Assembly (NCBI GenBank): GCA_964609215.1
Contig: CAZSQZ010000002.1
Span: 248,001 to 312,000, forward strand
Length of the DNA stretch: 64,000 bases
Reading direction: 5' to 3'
DNA from: JABDKJ01 sp964609215
Lineage (GTDB): Bacteria; Bacteroidota; Bacteroidia; Flavobacteriales_D; JABDKJ01
The notes beneath the pieces are model-generated. The model did no database searches. It saw only the letters and a program-made list of their open reading frames with translations, and was not told where the DNA came from. The position numbers and the translations under genes were made by a program. Of this stretch, positions 36,074 through 44,646 are shown in pieces. How positions within the stretch are numbered: the stretch's first letter is position 1; every line of letters begins with the position of its first letter.

Positions 36074-36508
36074 TCAATACCAAATTTCGGCATTCTCCAA
36101 AATGTAGTTCATCTTATAAACATCTTCCTTGTTCAAGCGCAAGGTTCCTTTAAATCCAAGCCTTTGATCTGTGGTGAAATAATTATCATCTGCTTCAAAC
36201 TCCAGTTCAATAACCGTTTCTGGACCGGCACCACCACAAAAAAAGCATGAAGCATAAGGGTTTGCTGAAAGAATGTAATAGTTGGATTCATAGTCAACCG
36301 GAATTACATAACCCGTAATTGCTATCTGCTTTCCTTCCAAATCAAGAACACTTTCACTAAAAGTTGGATACCAATAATAGGCATCTAGATCTTCATAGTA
36401 CTTATCTTCAAAAGTTACTTTGGAAAGATCTTGCCAGGTAACTTCTAACTGCGCTGAAAGGCTGAGACCCACAAAAAAACAAATTAGTATAGCTATTATT
36501 TTCTTCAT
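36074..36508 (-). CDS. Exported DUF3299-like protein of a metal ABC system
   Basis: The 144-residue protein has a signal peptide ending at LSAQ. The core has GKQIAITGYVIPVDYESNYYIL and ASCFFCGGAGPETVIE, the pattern of DUF3299 proteins with their CxxC-like cysteine pair. In Vibrio a DUF3299 protein belongs to the zinc-regulated Zrg system with a MacB/FtsX-type permease and an ATPase. The same three gene types are adjacent here (permease 1 base upstream of this gene). The role, possibly zinc handling, is inferred from that comparison. Confidence 0.65.
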   Translation of the reverse strand: MKKIIAILICFFVGLSLSAQLEVTWQDLSKVTFEDKYYEDLDAYYWYPTFSESVLDLEGKQIAITGYVIPVDYESNYYILSANPYASCFFCGGAGPETVIELEFEADDNYFTTDQRLGFKGTLRLNKEDVYKMNYILENAEIWY

Positions 36509-36509
36509 T

Positions 36510-37790
36510 TTACTTTCCAGAAAGGACTTTAGAAATATTCACATTTCCTGCCCTAAATGCTGGCAAAAAGCTTGCCAATAGAGCAATGACTAGTGTAACT
36601 CCTATCAAAAGTAGCTCTTCTTTCTCCAAAGTCCATGAATTCAATGAATATTTATAAGATTGTTCAGTAATACCAGAAACTGTCATGTTTATTATACGGC
36701 TTATTAAAAGACCGATAAAAATTCCAATAAAAGCCAAAATAAGACTCTCCAAAAGTAAGAGGCTAAATAATTTTATTTTTCCCGCACCCATGCTTCGCAT
36801 TAGTGCCAATTCATATTTTCTTGCAGAAAGCGCTTGAAACATAGATATGAAAATACTCAAACCCGAAACAATCATAAGCACTGTTGCAATGCTATAAAGT
36901 GTTTTAAAACCAAAACCGAGAAGAGAAAATAAACGATTTATTTCAATGCTAGGTGAAGCTGCTTGTAAGGTACTTTTTTGATTGACCATATTTGGCAAAA
37001 ACATAAATCCGTTTTTGTTTTTGTAGGAAATAAGCATTGCTGTTATCTCTTTGTCCTCTTCAAGATGCTCATCATTCTCGTGTTCATGATCATCATGGTC
37101 ATGTCCTTCATGATCGTGTCCTTCATGATCGTGTTCCTCATGATCTTCTTCTTGGTGATCATGGTCGTGATGATGCTCTTCATGAATATCCCAGATATCA
37201 GACAAATCACAAATAATGAGCTGATCTGCAATACTATTTGAAGCTTTGAAAATACCTACTACTTTAAAAGCTCTATTTTCATGAGAATGTCCATTGCCAT
37301 CTAAGCCATGTTGAGAATAAAATTCATCTCCGACCTTAAGGTTTAGATTATTAGCAACAGCATTTCCTAAACATACTTCGAAATCTTTTTCGAAGACATT
37401 TCCCACATCTAGTTCTAAGTTATAGTGTTCGATGAAAAGCTCATTTGTCCCCAATATTTTAACTGCTTTATAGCTATCACCATAAGACAGGGGAATAGCT
37501 GTTTTGACCAAGAAATGTTTGGAAATTTCCTTAGCCTCCTGATAAGAGATGTTTCCAGTTGGAGCATCAATATGATAAAGTGCTGATAGTATAACCTGCA
37601 AGGGACTACCTTTGGCGCCTATTACCATGTCCACTCCCTTCATATTCTTTTTTAGGTTCTCATCTAAGTTCTTGCTTATGATTATGGTCAATGAAATAAG
37701 AGCAACTCCAATGCTCAATAATAAAATACTTAGGATAGAACTAAGCTTTTTATGCCAAATATTCTTCCAAGCCAAATTAAGTAAACTCAT
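36510..37790 (-). CDS. FtsX/MacB-type ABC permease with His-rich extracytoplasmic loop
   Basis: The 426-residue permease has a membrane helix at about 18-40, a large periplasmic domain to about 290, and three further helices at about 300-322, 340-365 and 392-412 (QALSARKYELALMRSMGA). Residues 203-242 contain 16 histidines with Asp and Glu (HHHDHDH, GHDHEGHDHDDHEHE), a metal-binding type of sequence in the periplasmic loop. It overlaps the ATPase start by 4 bases. Similar permeases belong to LolCDE, MacB and the Zrg zinc system. The His-rich loop favours a zinc or other divalent-metal role. Confidence 0.85.
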   Translation of the reverse strand: MSLLNLAWKNIWHKKLSSILSILLLSIGVALISLTIIISKNLDENLKKNMKGVDMVIGAKGSPLQVILSALYHIDAPTGNISYQEAKEISKHFLVKTAIPLSYGDSYKAVKILGTNELFIEHYNLELDVGNVFEKDFEVCLGNAVANNLNLKVGDEFYSQHGLDGNGHSHENRAFKVVGIFKASNSIADQLIICDLSDIWDIHEEHHHDHDHQEEDHEEHDHEGHDHEGHDHDDHEHENDEHLEEDKEITAMLISYKNKNGFMFLPNMVNQKSTLQAASPSIEINRLFSLLGFGFKTLYSIATVLMIVSGLSIFISMFQALSARKYELALMRSMGAGKIKLFSLLLLESLILAFIGIFIGLLISRIINMTVSGITEQSYKYSLNSWTLEKEELLLIGVTLVIALLASFLPAFRAGNVNISKVLSGK

Positions 37791-38413
37791 AACAGGATGG
37801 TATTTGTAAATTGAGATTTAAGTCTGGAATCGTGTGTAACAATAATCAATGCGGCACCCGTTTTTTGAACTGCATCTTTGAGCATGCTTATCACCTTAGA
37901 ACAATTCGAATCATCCAGACTAGAAGTTGGCTCATCTGCTAAAAGAACTTTGGGCTTGTTCAGTAAAGCTCTTATAATAGAGGCTCTTTGTTGCTCCCCT
38001 CTACTTAACTTGGAAGGCTTTTTATTTAATAACGTATCGATGCCTAGATCTTTTGAAAAATTTAAGATACGCTCCTCATCTTTTTTGTTTCCAGCCAAGG
38101 TTTGTGTCAAAAACAAATTCTCCTTTACACTAATAGAATCAATAAAATAATTGTCCTGAAAAATGATACCAATAGAATTACTTCTGTAATGATCTAAATC
38201 TTCACCCGAAAATTGAGAGAGTTGTTTTCCGTCAATTTCCACTTCTCCTTCATCTGCTTTTAAAAAACCACACAATAGATGAAGAAAGGTTGTCTTTCCA
38301 ACACCCGAAGGGCCTAAAACCAACAGTTCTTCTTTTGGCGCACACGTTAAATCTGGAAATGAAAACCGAGTATTTTCATCGTATTGAAAGGATATGCCTT
38401 TGGTTTTTATCAA
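37787..38413 (-). CDS. ABC transporter ATP-binding protein
   Basis: The 208-residue ATPase has Walker A GPSGVGKTT (34-42), the Q loop in IFQDN, signature LSRGEQQRASI, Walker B VLLADEPTSS and the switch His in IVTHD. It is of the LolD/MacB type, matching the adjacent FtsX-like permease, whose start it overlaps by 4 bases. It is the first gene of the three-gene unit. Confidence 0.92.
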   Translation of the reverse strand: MIKTKGISFQYDENTRFSFPDLTCAPKEELLVLGPSGVGKTTFLHLLCGFLKADEGEVEIDGKQLSQFSGEDLDHYRSNSIGIIFQDNYFIDSISVKENLFLTQTLAGNKKDEERILNFSKDLGIDTLLNKKPSKLSRGEQQRASIIRALLNKPKVLLADEPTSSLDDSNCSKVISMLKDAVQKTGAALIIVTHDSRLKSQFTNTILL

Positions 38414-38463
38414 GGTGTGCTAATGTAGGAAATTAGCAAAGGCTTTCTCGAAAAATTTTAATT

Positions 38464-38865
38464 TTAAAACAAGATACTTATCAATCTAAGAAAGCCAAGT
38501 ACGAACAAAATCAGACCAGCTGGGACTTGATATTTTTCAATTCCTTTTTTCAACTCAGCCCCCATTTCACTTGCCTTGGGGCTCTTACTTAAAAAGTATT
38601 TTTTATAGAGATCATAGGCTAATAAAAATCCTACAATTGCTTCTGCTGTCCATAGTGCTAGCGAAATTATTCCGCCTGTGTTTGCAATGCCTTGAAATAA
38701 AGAACGCCAAATTCCCATTAAACCAACAAGGGTTAAAATAACTCCAATAAAACCTTTATATTCCGCTACTGTTGCTATGAAACCTTGGGCATTCGGTCGT
38801 TTCGAAATGATGTAAGATGAAGCTGCTACTAAACCTCCTAAAATTGCAAGAATCGCGATTACCAT
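38464..38865 (-). CDS. Small membrane protein of unknown function
   Basis: The 133-residue protein has about four hydrophobic segments (residues 3-20, 36-58, 65-86 and 112-131) with a short positively charged loop (KSPKASEMGAELKKG). I do not recognise the family. It lies 50 bases upstream of the ABC ATPase on the same strand and may be cotranscribed with it, but nothing in the sequence ties it to metal transport. Confidence 0.55.
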   Translation of the reverse strand: MVIAILAILGGLVAASSYIISKRPNAQGFIATVAEYKGFIGVILTLVGLMGIWRSLFQGIANTGGIISLALWTAEAIVGFLLAYDLYKKYFLSKSPKASEMGAELKKGIEKYQVPAGLILFVLGFLRLISILF

Positions 38866-39002
38866 AAATTTTTAATTTAACTAAATATACCTCATTTAAT
38901 TTCAATCTTTCAGCTGGAAAGTATCTGCGGATAAACTTGAGTTTAAATGGTTAATGAGAGCTTTTTCAATCAAGCAAATTTGAATAACAATTTTCATTTC
39001 CA

Positions 39003-39042
39003 TCAAAAAAGAAAAGCGCCCCACACAAAATGCATGGGACGC
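39003..39042 (-). terminator. Intrinsic terminator after hsp20
   Basis: Arms GCGCCCCA (39016-39023) and TGGGACGC (39035-39042) pair with one mismatch. Read on the minus strand they are followed by a T-rich run (complement of the A-rich 39003-39015). It lies 24 bases downstream of the hsp20 stop. Confidence 0.7.
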
Positions 39043-39065
39043 CTCAAACCAACCTTAACCAAAAA

Positions 39066-39497
39066 CTATGAAATAGTTATACTTTTTCTCTTTTCACTCT
39101 CATCAATTTCCATTTTTGGAATATTGATAGATAGAATTCCGTCTTTATATTTTGCCGAAATTTTATCTCCTTGAATTTCCTTAGGAACTCTAAATGATCT
39201 ATTGAAAGAATGATAATTGAACTCTCTGATTTTATATTCGTTTTCAGAAGTAGATTTGTTCTCCGCAGAAATACTCAATACATTTTCTTCCAAGTCAATT
39301 TTTAGATCATCCTTTTTCATTCCAGGAACAGCTAACTCAATAGAATAGAATTTATCTTCCTCTTTAATGTTCGCAGAAGGAACTGAATTTCCATGTTCCA
39401 CTTTATCTAGAAAGGGTTTGAAAAAACTGTTTCCAAATAAATCATCAAAAATGCTATCTAGTTTGTGCTGTGGATGTCTGTATTTTGCTAATGTCAT
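39066..39497 (-). CDS. Small heat-shock protein (Hsp20)
   Basis: The 143-residue chaperone has an alpha-crystallin domain (about 45-135): YSIELAVPGMKKDDLKIDLEENVLSI, FNRSFRVPKEI and the C-terminal KDGILSINIPK. The I-x-I-type tail is short (ITIS). It holds unfolded proteins during stress. A strong terminator follows it and another precedes it, so it is monocistronic. A second Hsp20 lies at 54.2-54.6 kb, and this copy has no TGAT-N4-ATCA site upstream. Confidence 0.9.
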   Translation of the reverse strand: MTLAKYRHPQHKLDSIFDDLFGNSFFKPFLDKVEHGNSVPSANIKEEDKFYSIELAVPGMKKDDLKIDLEENVLSISAENKSTSENEYKIREFNYHSFNRSFRVPKEIQGDKISAKYKDGILSINIPKMEIDESEKRKSITIS

Positions 39498-39552
39498 TTC
39501 TTTTAATTTTTAAATGTTCGAAATGCATAGTTCAAAATAGATACCAAAAGCA

Positions 39553-39575
39553 AAAAGACGCCAAAAGCGTCTTTT
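39553..39575 (-). terminator. Strong intrinsic terminator of the T9SS gene
   Basis: Perfect 9-base arms AAAAGACGC (39553-39561) and GCGTCTTTT (39567-39575) enclose a 5-base loop. On the minus strand the hairpin ends in T-rich sequence. It lies about 60 bases past the T9SS gene stop. Confidence 0.8.
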
Positions 39576-39633
39576 CCCAATAGTTAAGCATGTCTTTTTG
39601 ACAGCATTTCCAAAAAATAACTGTCGTTTTGTC

Positions 39634-41907
39634 TTATTTAATAAATACCTTCTCTACTTGTGTATATTCTTCATTGAAGATTTTTACCATATATGTTCCA
39701 GCTCCCATTTCTGTGCTTACTCTCAAAAAGTTATCCTTATTACTGAAGGGATTATTATATACTTTTTGGCCAATAGCGGAGTACACTTCAACCTGATAGT
39801 TTCCTTCTTCGGTAACATTGATAATAATATCGTTTTCATTCGTGAAGACCTCAGCAAGGTCGGTTCCTATTTCCTCTGAATTTTTCAGACCAAAATGCAA
39901 AACAAATCTTTTGGCCTTAGAATTAGCTCCAATATCAATGCTTACCGATCCTTCTGAAAGGTTATGAAACTTTCCTGTGTACTTATCCTCTAAATAAACC
40001 TCATCTCCAGTTGGAAAATTGATCATTTCCTTGGTTCCAAAAGTATATTCCCCACTCACAGGAAATTCTGTATATAATGGAATAGACCTCTGCCCTTGTA
40101 GCTCCGGGATGGTATTAATTGCAAAGAAATCTCCTTCTGGGTTTACTGTTGCTATGCTTGGTGCCTCATCATTCAAACTCATCATCTTATAAGCATCTAA
40201 ATCTCCTTGGTACTCATCTTTTCCAAAAACTGAAAAAAGAAGCAATGTTTCATCTATATAATCATCATTCTTCACTCCCAATCTATAGAGTGGCATAGTC
40301 CAAACTTCTTGTAAAGCATCTTGAAAAACCTGATCTGGAGAAATTGCAGCCTCATCATATTCAACATCCACGCTTGTATGCGTTCCTGTGTGAACAAAAA
40401 ATCCTTCCATCGGCTGTATGTATCTATCAGCATAAAATGTACTTACATCATTTAAATAGATTTCAAATTGTTGGATGGAATTATTCCAGAAATAAATGGC
40501 ATTATCCAATTCATTTCCCCCTTCTATACTTTCCCAATCTAAAATTGATGGATAGGGATTCCCAAGAAGGTGCCAACCGTTATTCATAAGTGTAGTGGAT
40601 GAAGTATAACTTGCATTTATAGTATGACTTTGACTACTCACTTCACCATCAAAGGACAATGTTGCCCCACCAGGAAAATCTGCGGCATATCCTAAGCCTT
40701 TTCTTAATGGAGTATCACTTGAAGAATGTACTACCCATCCATTTTTAAAATCATTTCCGCTTTCTCCTTCATCATATGAACGTATAGATAGTTGATTGAA
40801 TGTTTTGTCATCACTCTGTTCCATTTCAGACATTCCAATGTCTCCTAAAATTGCGTCTTCTACAGGTGAAGAAATTAACCTAGTCCCCCTATTCTTATCG
40901 TATTTTCTTTCTATAATAATATTACCCATCACATTATTATCTGGATAATAAACATGACCCTTAGTATCTTCTGTTTTGCTCACTTTTAGATTAGACCCCA
41001 TATTCATTAAATAACCACTTGATAAATCTAAAAGGTCGGTTACCATTACAGGTTCTGTCAAGAATACGGTGTTGTTAATCTTCAGATGGGAAAATTCATT
41101 GTTTCCAAGAATTTCTGCTTCATAAGTAGCATTGACAATATTCACCATTCCATGAAACTCTGCTGTTCCATAATTCATTAAGGTATTATATATTTTCAAC
41201 TCACTTTCTATATCCAAAACCAGCGAGCCTCCATCGAATATTTTAAGCGTCTTAACATCAGCATCTGAACCGATGATAGGTAAATAATTATCAGTTAGCA
41301 TTGGAATTACAGCAATACTATTCTGATCTGGTACTGAAAGTAAGGACCAGTTTTCCTCATCATGCCAATCTGAACTTACCAAGCCTATCCAAATATTTTC
41401 TTGAACACTTGGTCCGAAGTGTGCCTTAAAGTTAAAGTCATAATTTTCTTGAACACCGGGATTCCAGTACATCTTACCCTGAGGATATTGGTTTTGAAAT
41501 ATTGCCCACCAGCCGCAATAGGTGCCATCAAATTTTAAGGCAATGGTATATTGACTGCCTTCTTCCACTTCTACCTCATGAGCCAAAACGTATTCATGAA
41601 AAATATCCCAAGATTCATTAATGATAACATCTTCTTGATATAAGGTATCTCCATCATAACCTTCTCCATCAAAAATGTAAAGCTCGGCATTACAGGTTCC
41701 CGGGTTAAATGTATGAACGGGAATGTCTAATTGAGTCAGGACCCCAGTCATACATGCTGGAAAACTTTGGCCAAACATATCATTAGAATTAAAATTGGAT
41801 TCCATTCCTTCCGAAGCTTCCAGACATTGAGCAAAGGAGGAATTGAAAGTAAAGGACAGAATAATAAAACATATTGCCTTTAGAGAAATAGGTACACGTG
41901 TTATCAT
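39634..41907 (-). CDS. Large secreted protein with T9SS sorting domain
   Basis: The 757-residue protein has a signal peptide ending at SSFAQ. An N-terminal jelly-roll-like domain follows (about 30-165), then a middle region with beta-rich repeats typical of Flavobacterial surface proteins (KTLKIFDGGSLVLD, GWHLLGNPYPSILDWESI). The T9SS sorting domain covers about 680-757 and ends VEKVFIK. No catalytic motif was identified. The start is preceded by the tandem RNA array on the same strand, whose nearest terminator lies about 95 bases upstream. Confidence 0.75.
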   Translation of the reverse strand: MITRVPISLKAICFIILSFTFNSSFAQCLEASEGMESNFNSNDMFGQSFPACMTGVLTQLDIPVHTFNPGTCNAELYIFDGEGYDGDTLYQEDVIINESWDIFHEYVLAHEVEVEEGSQYTIALKFDGTYCGWWAIFQNQYPQGKMYWNPGVQENYDFNFKAHFGPSVQENIWIGLVSSDWHDEENWSLLSVPDQNSIAVIPMLTDNYLPIIGSDADVKTLKIFDGGSLVLDIESELKIYNTLMNYGTAEFHGMVNIVNATYEAEILGNNEFSHLKINNTVFLTEPVMVTDLLDLSSGYLMNMGSNLKVSKTEDTKGHVYYPDNNVMGNIIIERKYDKNRGTRLISSPVEDAILGDIGMSEMEQSDDKTFNQLSIRSYDEGESGNDFKNGWVVHSSSDTPLRKGLGYAADFPGGATLSFDGEVSSQSHTINASYTSSTTLMNNGWHLLGNPYPSILDWESIEGGNELDNAIYFWNNSIQQFEIYLNDVSTFYADRYIQPMEGFFVHTGTHTSVDVEYDEAAISPDQVFQDALQEVWTMPLYRLGVKNDDYIDETLLLFSVFGKDEYQGDLDAYKMMSLNDEAPSIATVNPEGDFFAINTIPELQGQRSIPLYTEFPVSGEYTFGTKEMINFPTGDEVYLEDKYTGKFHNLSEGSVSIDIGANSKAKRFVLHFGLKNSEEIGTDLAEVFTNENDIIINVTEEGNYQVEVYSAIGQKVYNNPFSNKDNFLRVSTEMGAGTYMVKIFNEEYTQVEKVFIK

Positions 41908-41999
41908 GAATATTTAGGTTTAGCTCCTTTTTTTACGCATCTCTTTAAGGCTTGTTACCCAAATCAGGGAAGAAATACAGAGTTTTAAGCGAAAACCTT

Positions 42000-42220
42000 T
42001 ATAAATAAGGAAAAGGCCCTGTTATGGGGCCCCTCCTTTCACCTTAAACTAAACCATCTACACTATCCAACCTAACATCTTAAACTCTTCTTCTCATCCA
42101 TCAAACACACACAGAAGATGTTATTTCATAAGCTAGAATATTTAGTTCATCTTGTATAAGATATCTTTTCTCTAAAAGACAATAATAATTACGTTCAACA
42201 AATCATAATGTTACATGAAT
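42000..42220 (-). ncRNA. Candidate structured small RNA, copy 1
   Basis: On the minus strand this copy shows a small hairpin CTTTT-AGAG-AAAAG (42165-42178) and a long-range stem AACATCTT (42115-42122) with AAGATGTT (42074-42081). The conserved GTTAGGTTGGATAGTGTAG region follows, and then a GGCCC/GGGCC terminator (42015-42031). The stem bases differ from the other copies but pairing is retained. The structure is about 175 bases long. Function and promoter are not identified. Confidence 0.55.
42003..42031 (-). terminator. Terminator of RNA copy 1
   Basis: GGCCC (42015-42019) pairs with GGGCC (42027-42031). On the minus strand the hairpin is followed by TTTTCCTTATTT. It lies about 95 bases upstream of the T9SS gene start. 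Confidence 0.65.
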
Positions 42221-42322
42221 TATTATTTTTTTACGATATAAATGCTTTTTTTGTCGACAAACGTAAATAAATGGATTTATCGACCTCATCATCAAATCAA
42301 CAAAATTCCAAATTAAGATGCT

Positions 42323-42549
42323 TATAAATAAGAAAAGGCCCTTTTTATGGGGCCCCTCCTTTCACCTTAAACTAAACCATCTACACTATCCAACCTAACT
42401 CGTTTTAGTTTCTTAAATCATTCATTTAATCTTTAACCAAAAAATTACGAGTTCATTTCTAATATAGACCAGTTTTCAAATTCTTTAAATTGCTTCGCTT
42501 TCGAAGACGATAATATTTACGCTCAACTGTATTTATTGTTACATGAAAT
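42323..42549 (-). ncRNA. Candidate structured small RNA, copy 2
   Basis: The minus strand shows hairpin CTTCG-AAAG-CGAAG (42493-42506), stem AACTCGT (42447-42453) with ACGAGTT (42397-42403), and an inner hairpin TTAAAT/ATTTAA. The shared GTTAGGTTGGATAG block follows, then the terminator GGCCC...GGGCC (42337-42354). Copies 2 and 3 are more alike than either is to copy 1. Confidence 0.55.
42325..42354 (-). terminator. Terminator of RNA copy 2
   Basis: GGCCC (42337-42341) pairs with GGGCC (42350-42354), followed on the minus strand by TTTTCTTATTT. The plus strand lacks a T-run after the hairpin. Confidence 0.65.
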
Positions 42550-42639
42550 ATTACTTTTTATTGTTCTACATTAATATTTCTTCGACAAATAGGTTCTTAA
42601 AGGGATTAATGTATACTTGCTTTAATTGTTTAGAAAGGT

Positions 42640-42856
42640 TATAAAATAAGAAAAGGCCCTTTTTATGGGGCCCCTCCTTTCACCTTAAACTAAACCATCT
42701 ACACTATCCAACCTAACTCGTTTTAGTTTCTTAATTCATTTATCATCGCTTTAAAAAGCAAGTTCTTAGAAAATATAGAATGATTTCAATTCTTTAAATC
42801 GCTTCGCTTTCGAAGACAATAATATTACGCTCTACTTTAAATAAAGTTCCATGAAT
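42640..42856 (-). ncRNA. Candidate structured small RNA, copy 3
   Basis: The minus strand shows hairpin CTTCG-AAAG-CGAAG (42802-42815). Stem AACTTG (42759-42764) pairs with CGAGTT (42715-42720) and includes one U-G wobble that would be an A-C mismatch on the plus strand. The shared 3' block and terminator (42655-42672) follow. This copy lies closest to the phosphohexomutase gene, which is transcribed in the opposite direction. Confidence 0.55.
42642..42672 (-). terminator. Terminator of RNA copy 3
   Basis: GGCCC (42655-42659) pairs with GGGCC (42668-42672), followed on the minus strand by TTTTCTTATTTT. It is the same as copy 2. Confidence 0.65.
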
Positions 42857-42915
42857 TGCCTATTTTCTTCGTTTAATTTTAAATTATCTTCGCAATTCCT
42901 AAGATTATCTATTTA

Positions 42916-44646
42916 ATGCAGGAAAGAGAAGCGCTTATTGAAAAAGCAAAAAGCTGGTTATCAAGTGGTTTTGATGAGGAGACAAAGAATGAAGTTCAAA
43001 ACCTCATTTTAAACAATCACGCTGAACTAGAGGAATGTTTTTATAGAGATTTGGAATTTGGTACCGGAGGTCTCAGGGGTATTATGGGGGTAGGTACCAA
43101 TAGAATAAATATCTATACCATAGCAATGGCCACTCAGGGTCTAGCAAACTACATGAAAAAGATATTTCCCTCTGAAAAAATCAGGGTTGCTATTGCTTAT
43201 GATTCTAGAATAAATAGCGCATTGTTTGCTAAAAGAACGGCTGAAATATTTTCTGCAAATGGAATTGAGGTATATATGTTTGCTGAACTGAGACCTACAC
43301 CTCAATTGAGTTATACCATTCGCAAGCTTAATTGTCATGGTGGTGTAGTCATTACCGCTTCTCACAATCCAAAAGAATTTAACGGTTATAAAGTTTATTG
43401 GAATGATGGTGGACAACTGGTTCCTCCACATGATAGGCTAATTATTGAAGAAGTTAGAAAGATTACGTCCATGAAGGATGTAAAGCAGGTTATTATTAGA
43501 GATCATATAAAAACTCTTTCGGGCGAGATAGATAAGAGCTATCGCTCCGAGGTAATTAAGCAATGCCTAAGTGCTTCTATCATTGAAAACTCTAATCTAA
43601 AGGTGGTATATACCTCAATACATGGAACCGGAATAACCATGGTTCCAGATACACTAAGGCAAGCAGGGTTCAAAAATATTCATGTGCTTGAAGAACAGGC
43701 TACACCAGATGGAAATTTCCCAACTGTTAAAAGTCCAAATCCCGAGGAAAGAAGTGCAATGGAAATGGGTTTGGATTATGCCAACAATATTAAGGCAGAT
43801 ATTCTATTGGGAACAGATCCTGATACAGATAGAGTTGGGTTAGCAGCAAGAAATCTAAATGGTCATTTGGAATTACTTAATGGTAATCAAGCGGCTGCTT
43901 TGATTATTTATTATATGCTAAGTATTATGAAGTCAAAGGGACATCTTCAAAGCAATCATTTTGTAGCGAAGACCATTGTGACTTCTCAACTTATAGATGA
44001 AATATGCGCTGAACAGAAGGTTAAATGCTACAATACACTTACGGGTTTTAAATATATTGCAGAGCAAATAAGACTAAGGGAAGGCAAGGAAATTTTTGTT
44101 GCCGGTGGCGAGGAGAGCTATGGATATCTCATAGGAGACTATGCCAGAGACAAAGATGCTGTTGTTTCTAGTTTAATTCTATGTGAAATAGCTGCTTGGG
44201 CAAAAAACAATGACAAAACTTTGACCGATATACTCGCAGAAATATATACCCAATTTGGATTTTATAAGGAATCTTTGGTTTCTCTCACACGAAAAGGTAG
44301 AAGGGGTGCAGAAGAAATAAAGCAAATGATGCAGGATTTTAGAAGTAATCCATTACCCGAGATAATGGGAAAAAAATTACTTCGAACTAAGGATTATATG
44401 GAAAGTATAGAAAAGTCTGCAGTATCCGGAAATATCTCTATCATAGATTTACCGAAATCTAATGTTTTTCAAATGTTTTTTGAGGATGGTTATTCAATAA
44501 CAGCAAGACCATCGGGTACAGAGCCTAAAATAAAATTCTATATTGGGGTTAGGGATGAATTTGCTGAAGGTGAAGACTATATTAAAACAAATGAACGTTT
44601 AGAATTGGTTCTACAAAATATAAAAAGGGAAATTGGGATTGCTTAA
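42916..44646 (+). CDS. Phosphoglucomutase/phosphomannomutase
   Basis: The 576-residue alpha-D-phosphohexomutase has GTGGLRGIMG near the N-terminus, the phosphoserine loop TASHNPKE (Ser149) and the Mg site GTDPDTDRVG. The sugar-binding GGEESYGYL and the phosphate-binding RPSGTEPKIKFY complete the set. All four domains are present at normal length. It interconverts hexose 1- and 6-phosphates for cell-wall and storage sugar. It is divergent from the RNA array, and TATCTTCG at 42885-42892 is one base off the -7 consensus. Confidence 0.93.
   Translation: MQEREALIEKAKSWLSSGFDEETKNEVQNLILNNHAELEECFYRDLEFGTGGLRGIMGVGTNRINIYTIAMATQGLANYMKKIFPSEKIRVAIAYDSRINSALFAKRTAEIFSANGIEVYMFAELRPTPQLSYTIRKLNCHGGVVITASHNPKEFNGYKVYWNDGGQLVPPHDRLIIEEVRKITSMKDVKQVIIRDHIKTLSGEIDKSYRSEVIKQCLSASIIENSNLKVVYTSIHGTGITMVPDTLRQAGFKNIHVLEEQATPDGNFPTVKSPNPEERSAMEMGLDYANNIKADILLGTDPDTDRVGLAARNLNGHLELLNGNQAAALIIYYMLSIMKSKGHLQSNHFVAKTIVTSQLIDEICAEQKVKCYNTLTGFKYIAEQIRLREGKEIFVAGGEESYGYLIGDYARDKDAVVSSLILCEIAAWAKNNDKTLTDILAEIYTQFGFYKESLVSLTRKGRRGAEEIKQMMQDFRSNPLPEIMGKKLLRTKDYMESIEKSAVSGNISIIDLPKSNVFQMFFEDGYSITARPSGTEPKIKFYIGVRDEFAEGEDYIKTNERLELVLQNIKREIGIA

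Larger units (their letters stand above)
42000..42856. repeat. Three tandem about 320-bp repeats upstream of the T9SS gene
   Basis: Three related units start at 42000, 42323 and 42640 (plus-strand coordinates), so the periods are 323 and 317 bases. A 55-base block at 42022-42076 is identical in all three. Copies 2 and 3 are identical over about 90 bases. A second conserved part (TCTTTCG... to CATGAAT) closes each unit, and the sequence between is divergent. There is no open frame. The whole 41908-42915 spacer is about 1 kb. See the RNA entries for interpretation. Confidence 0.85.

Noticed and set aside
36978..37241. 87-residue plus-strand frame rich in Met/Ile/Phe/Val opposite the His-rich loop
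   Set aside because: It is the antisense image of the repetitive His/Asp codons of the permease. Its composition is an artefact of that strand and there is no start signal.
39498..39552. TGAT-N4-ATCA operator upstream of the first hsp20
   Set aside because: None is present. This hsp20 is therefore not placed in the stress regulon.
42000..42856. CRISPR array or insertion sequence as explanation of the tandem repeats
   Set aside because: Repeat period is about 320 bases with no short repeat/spacer pattern. There is no transposase frame and no terminal inverted repeats.
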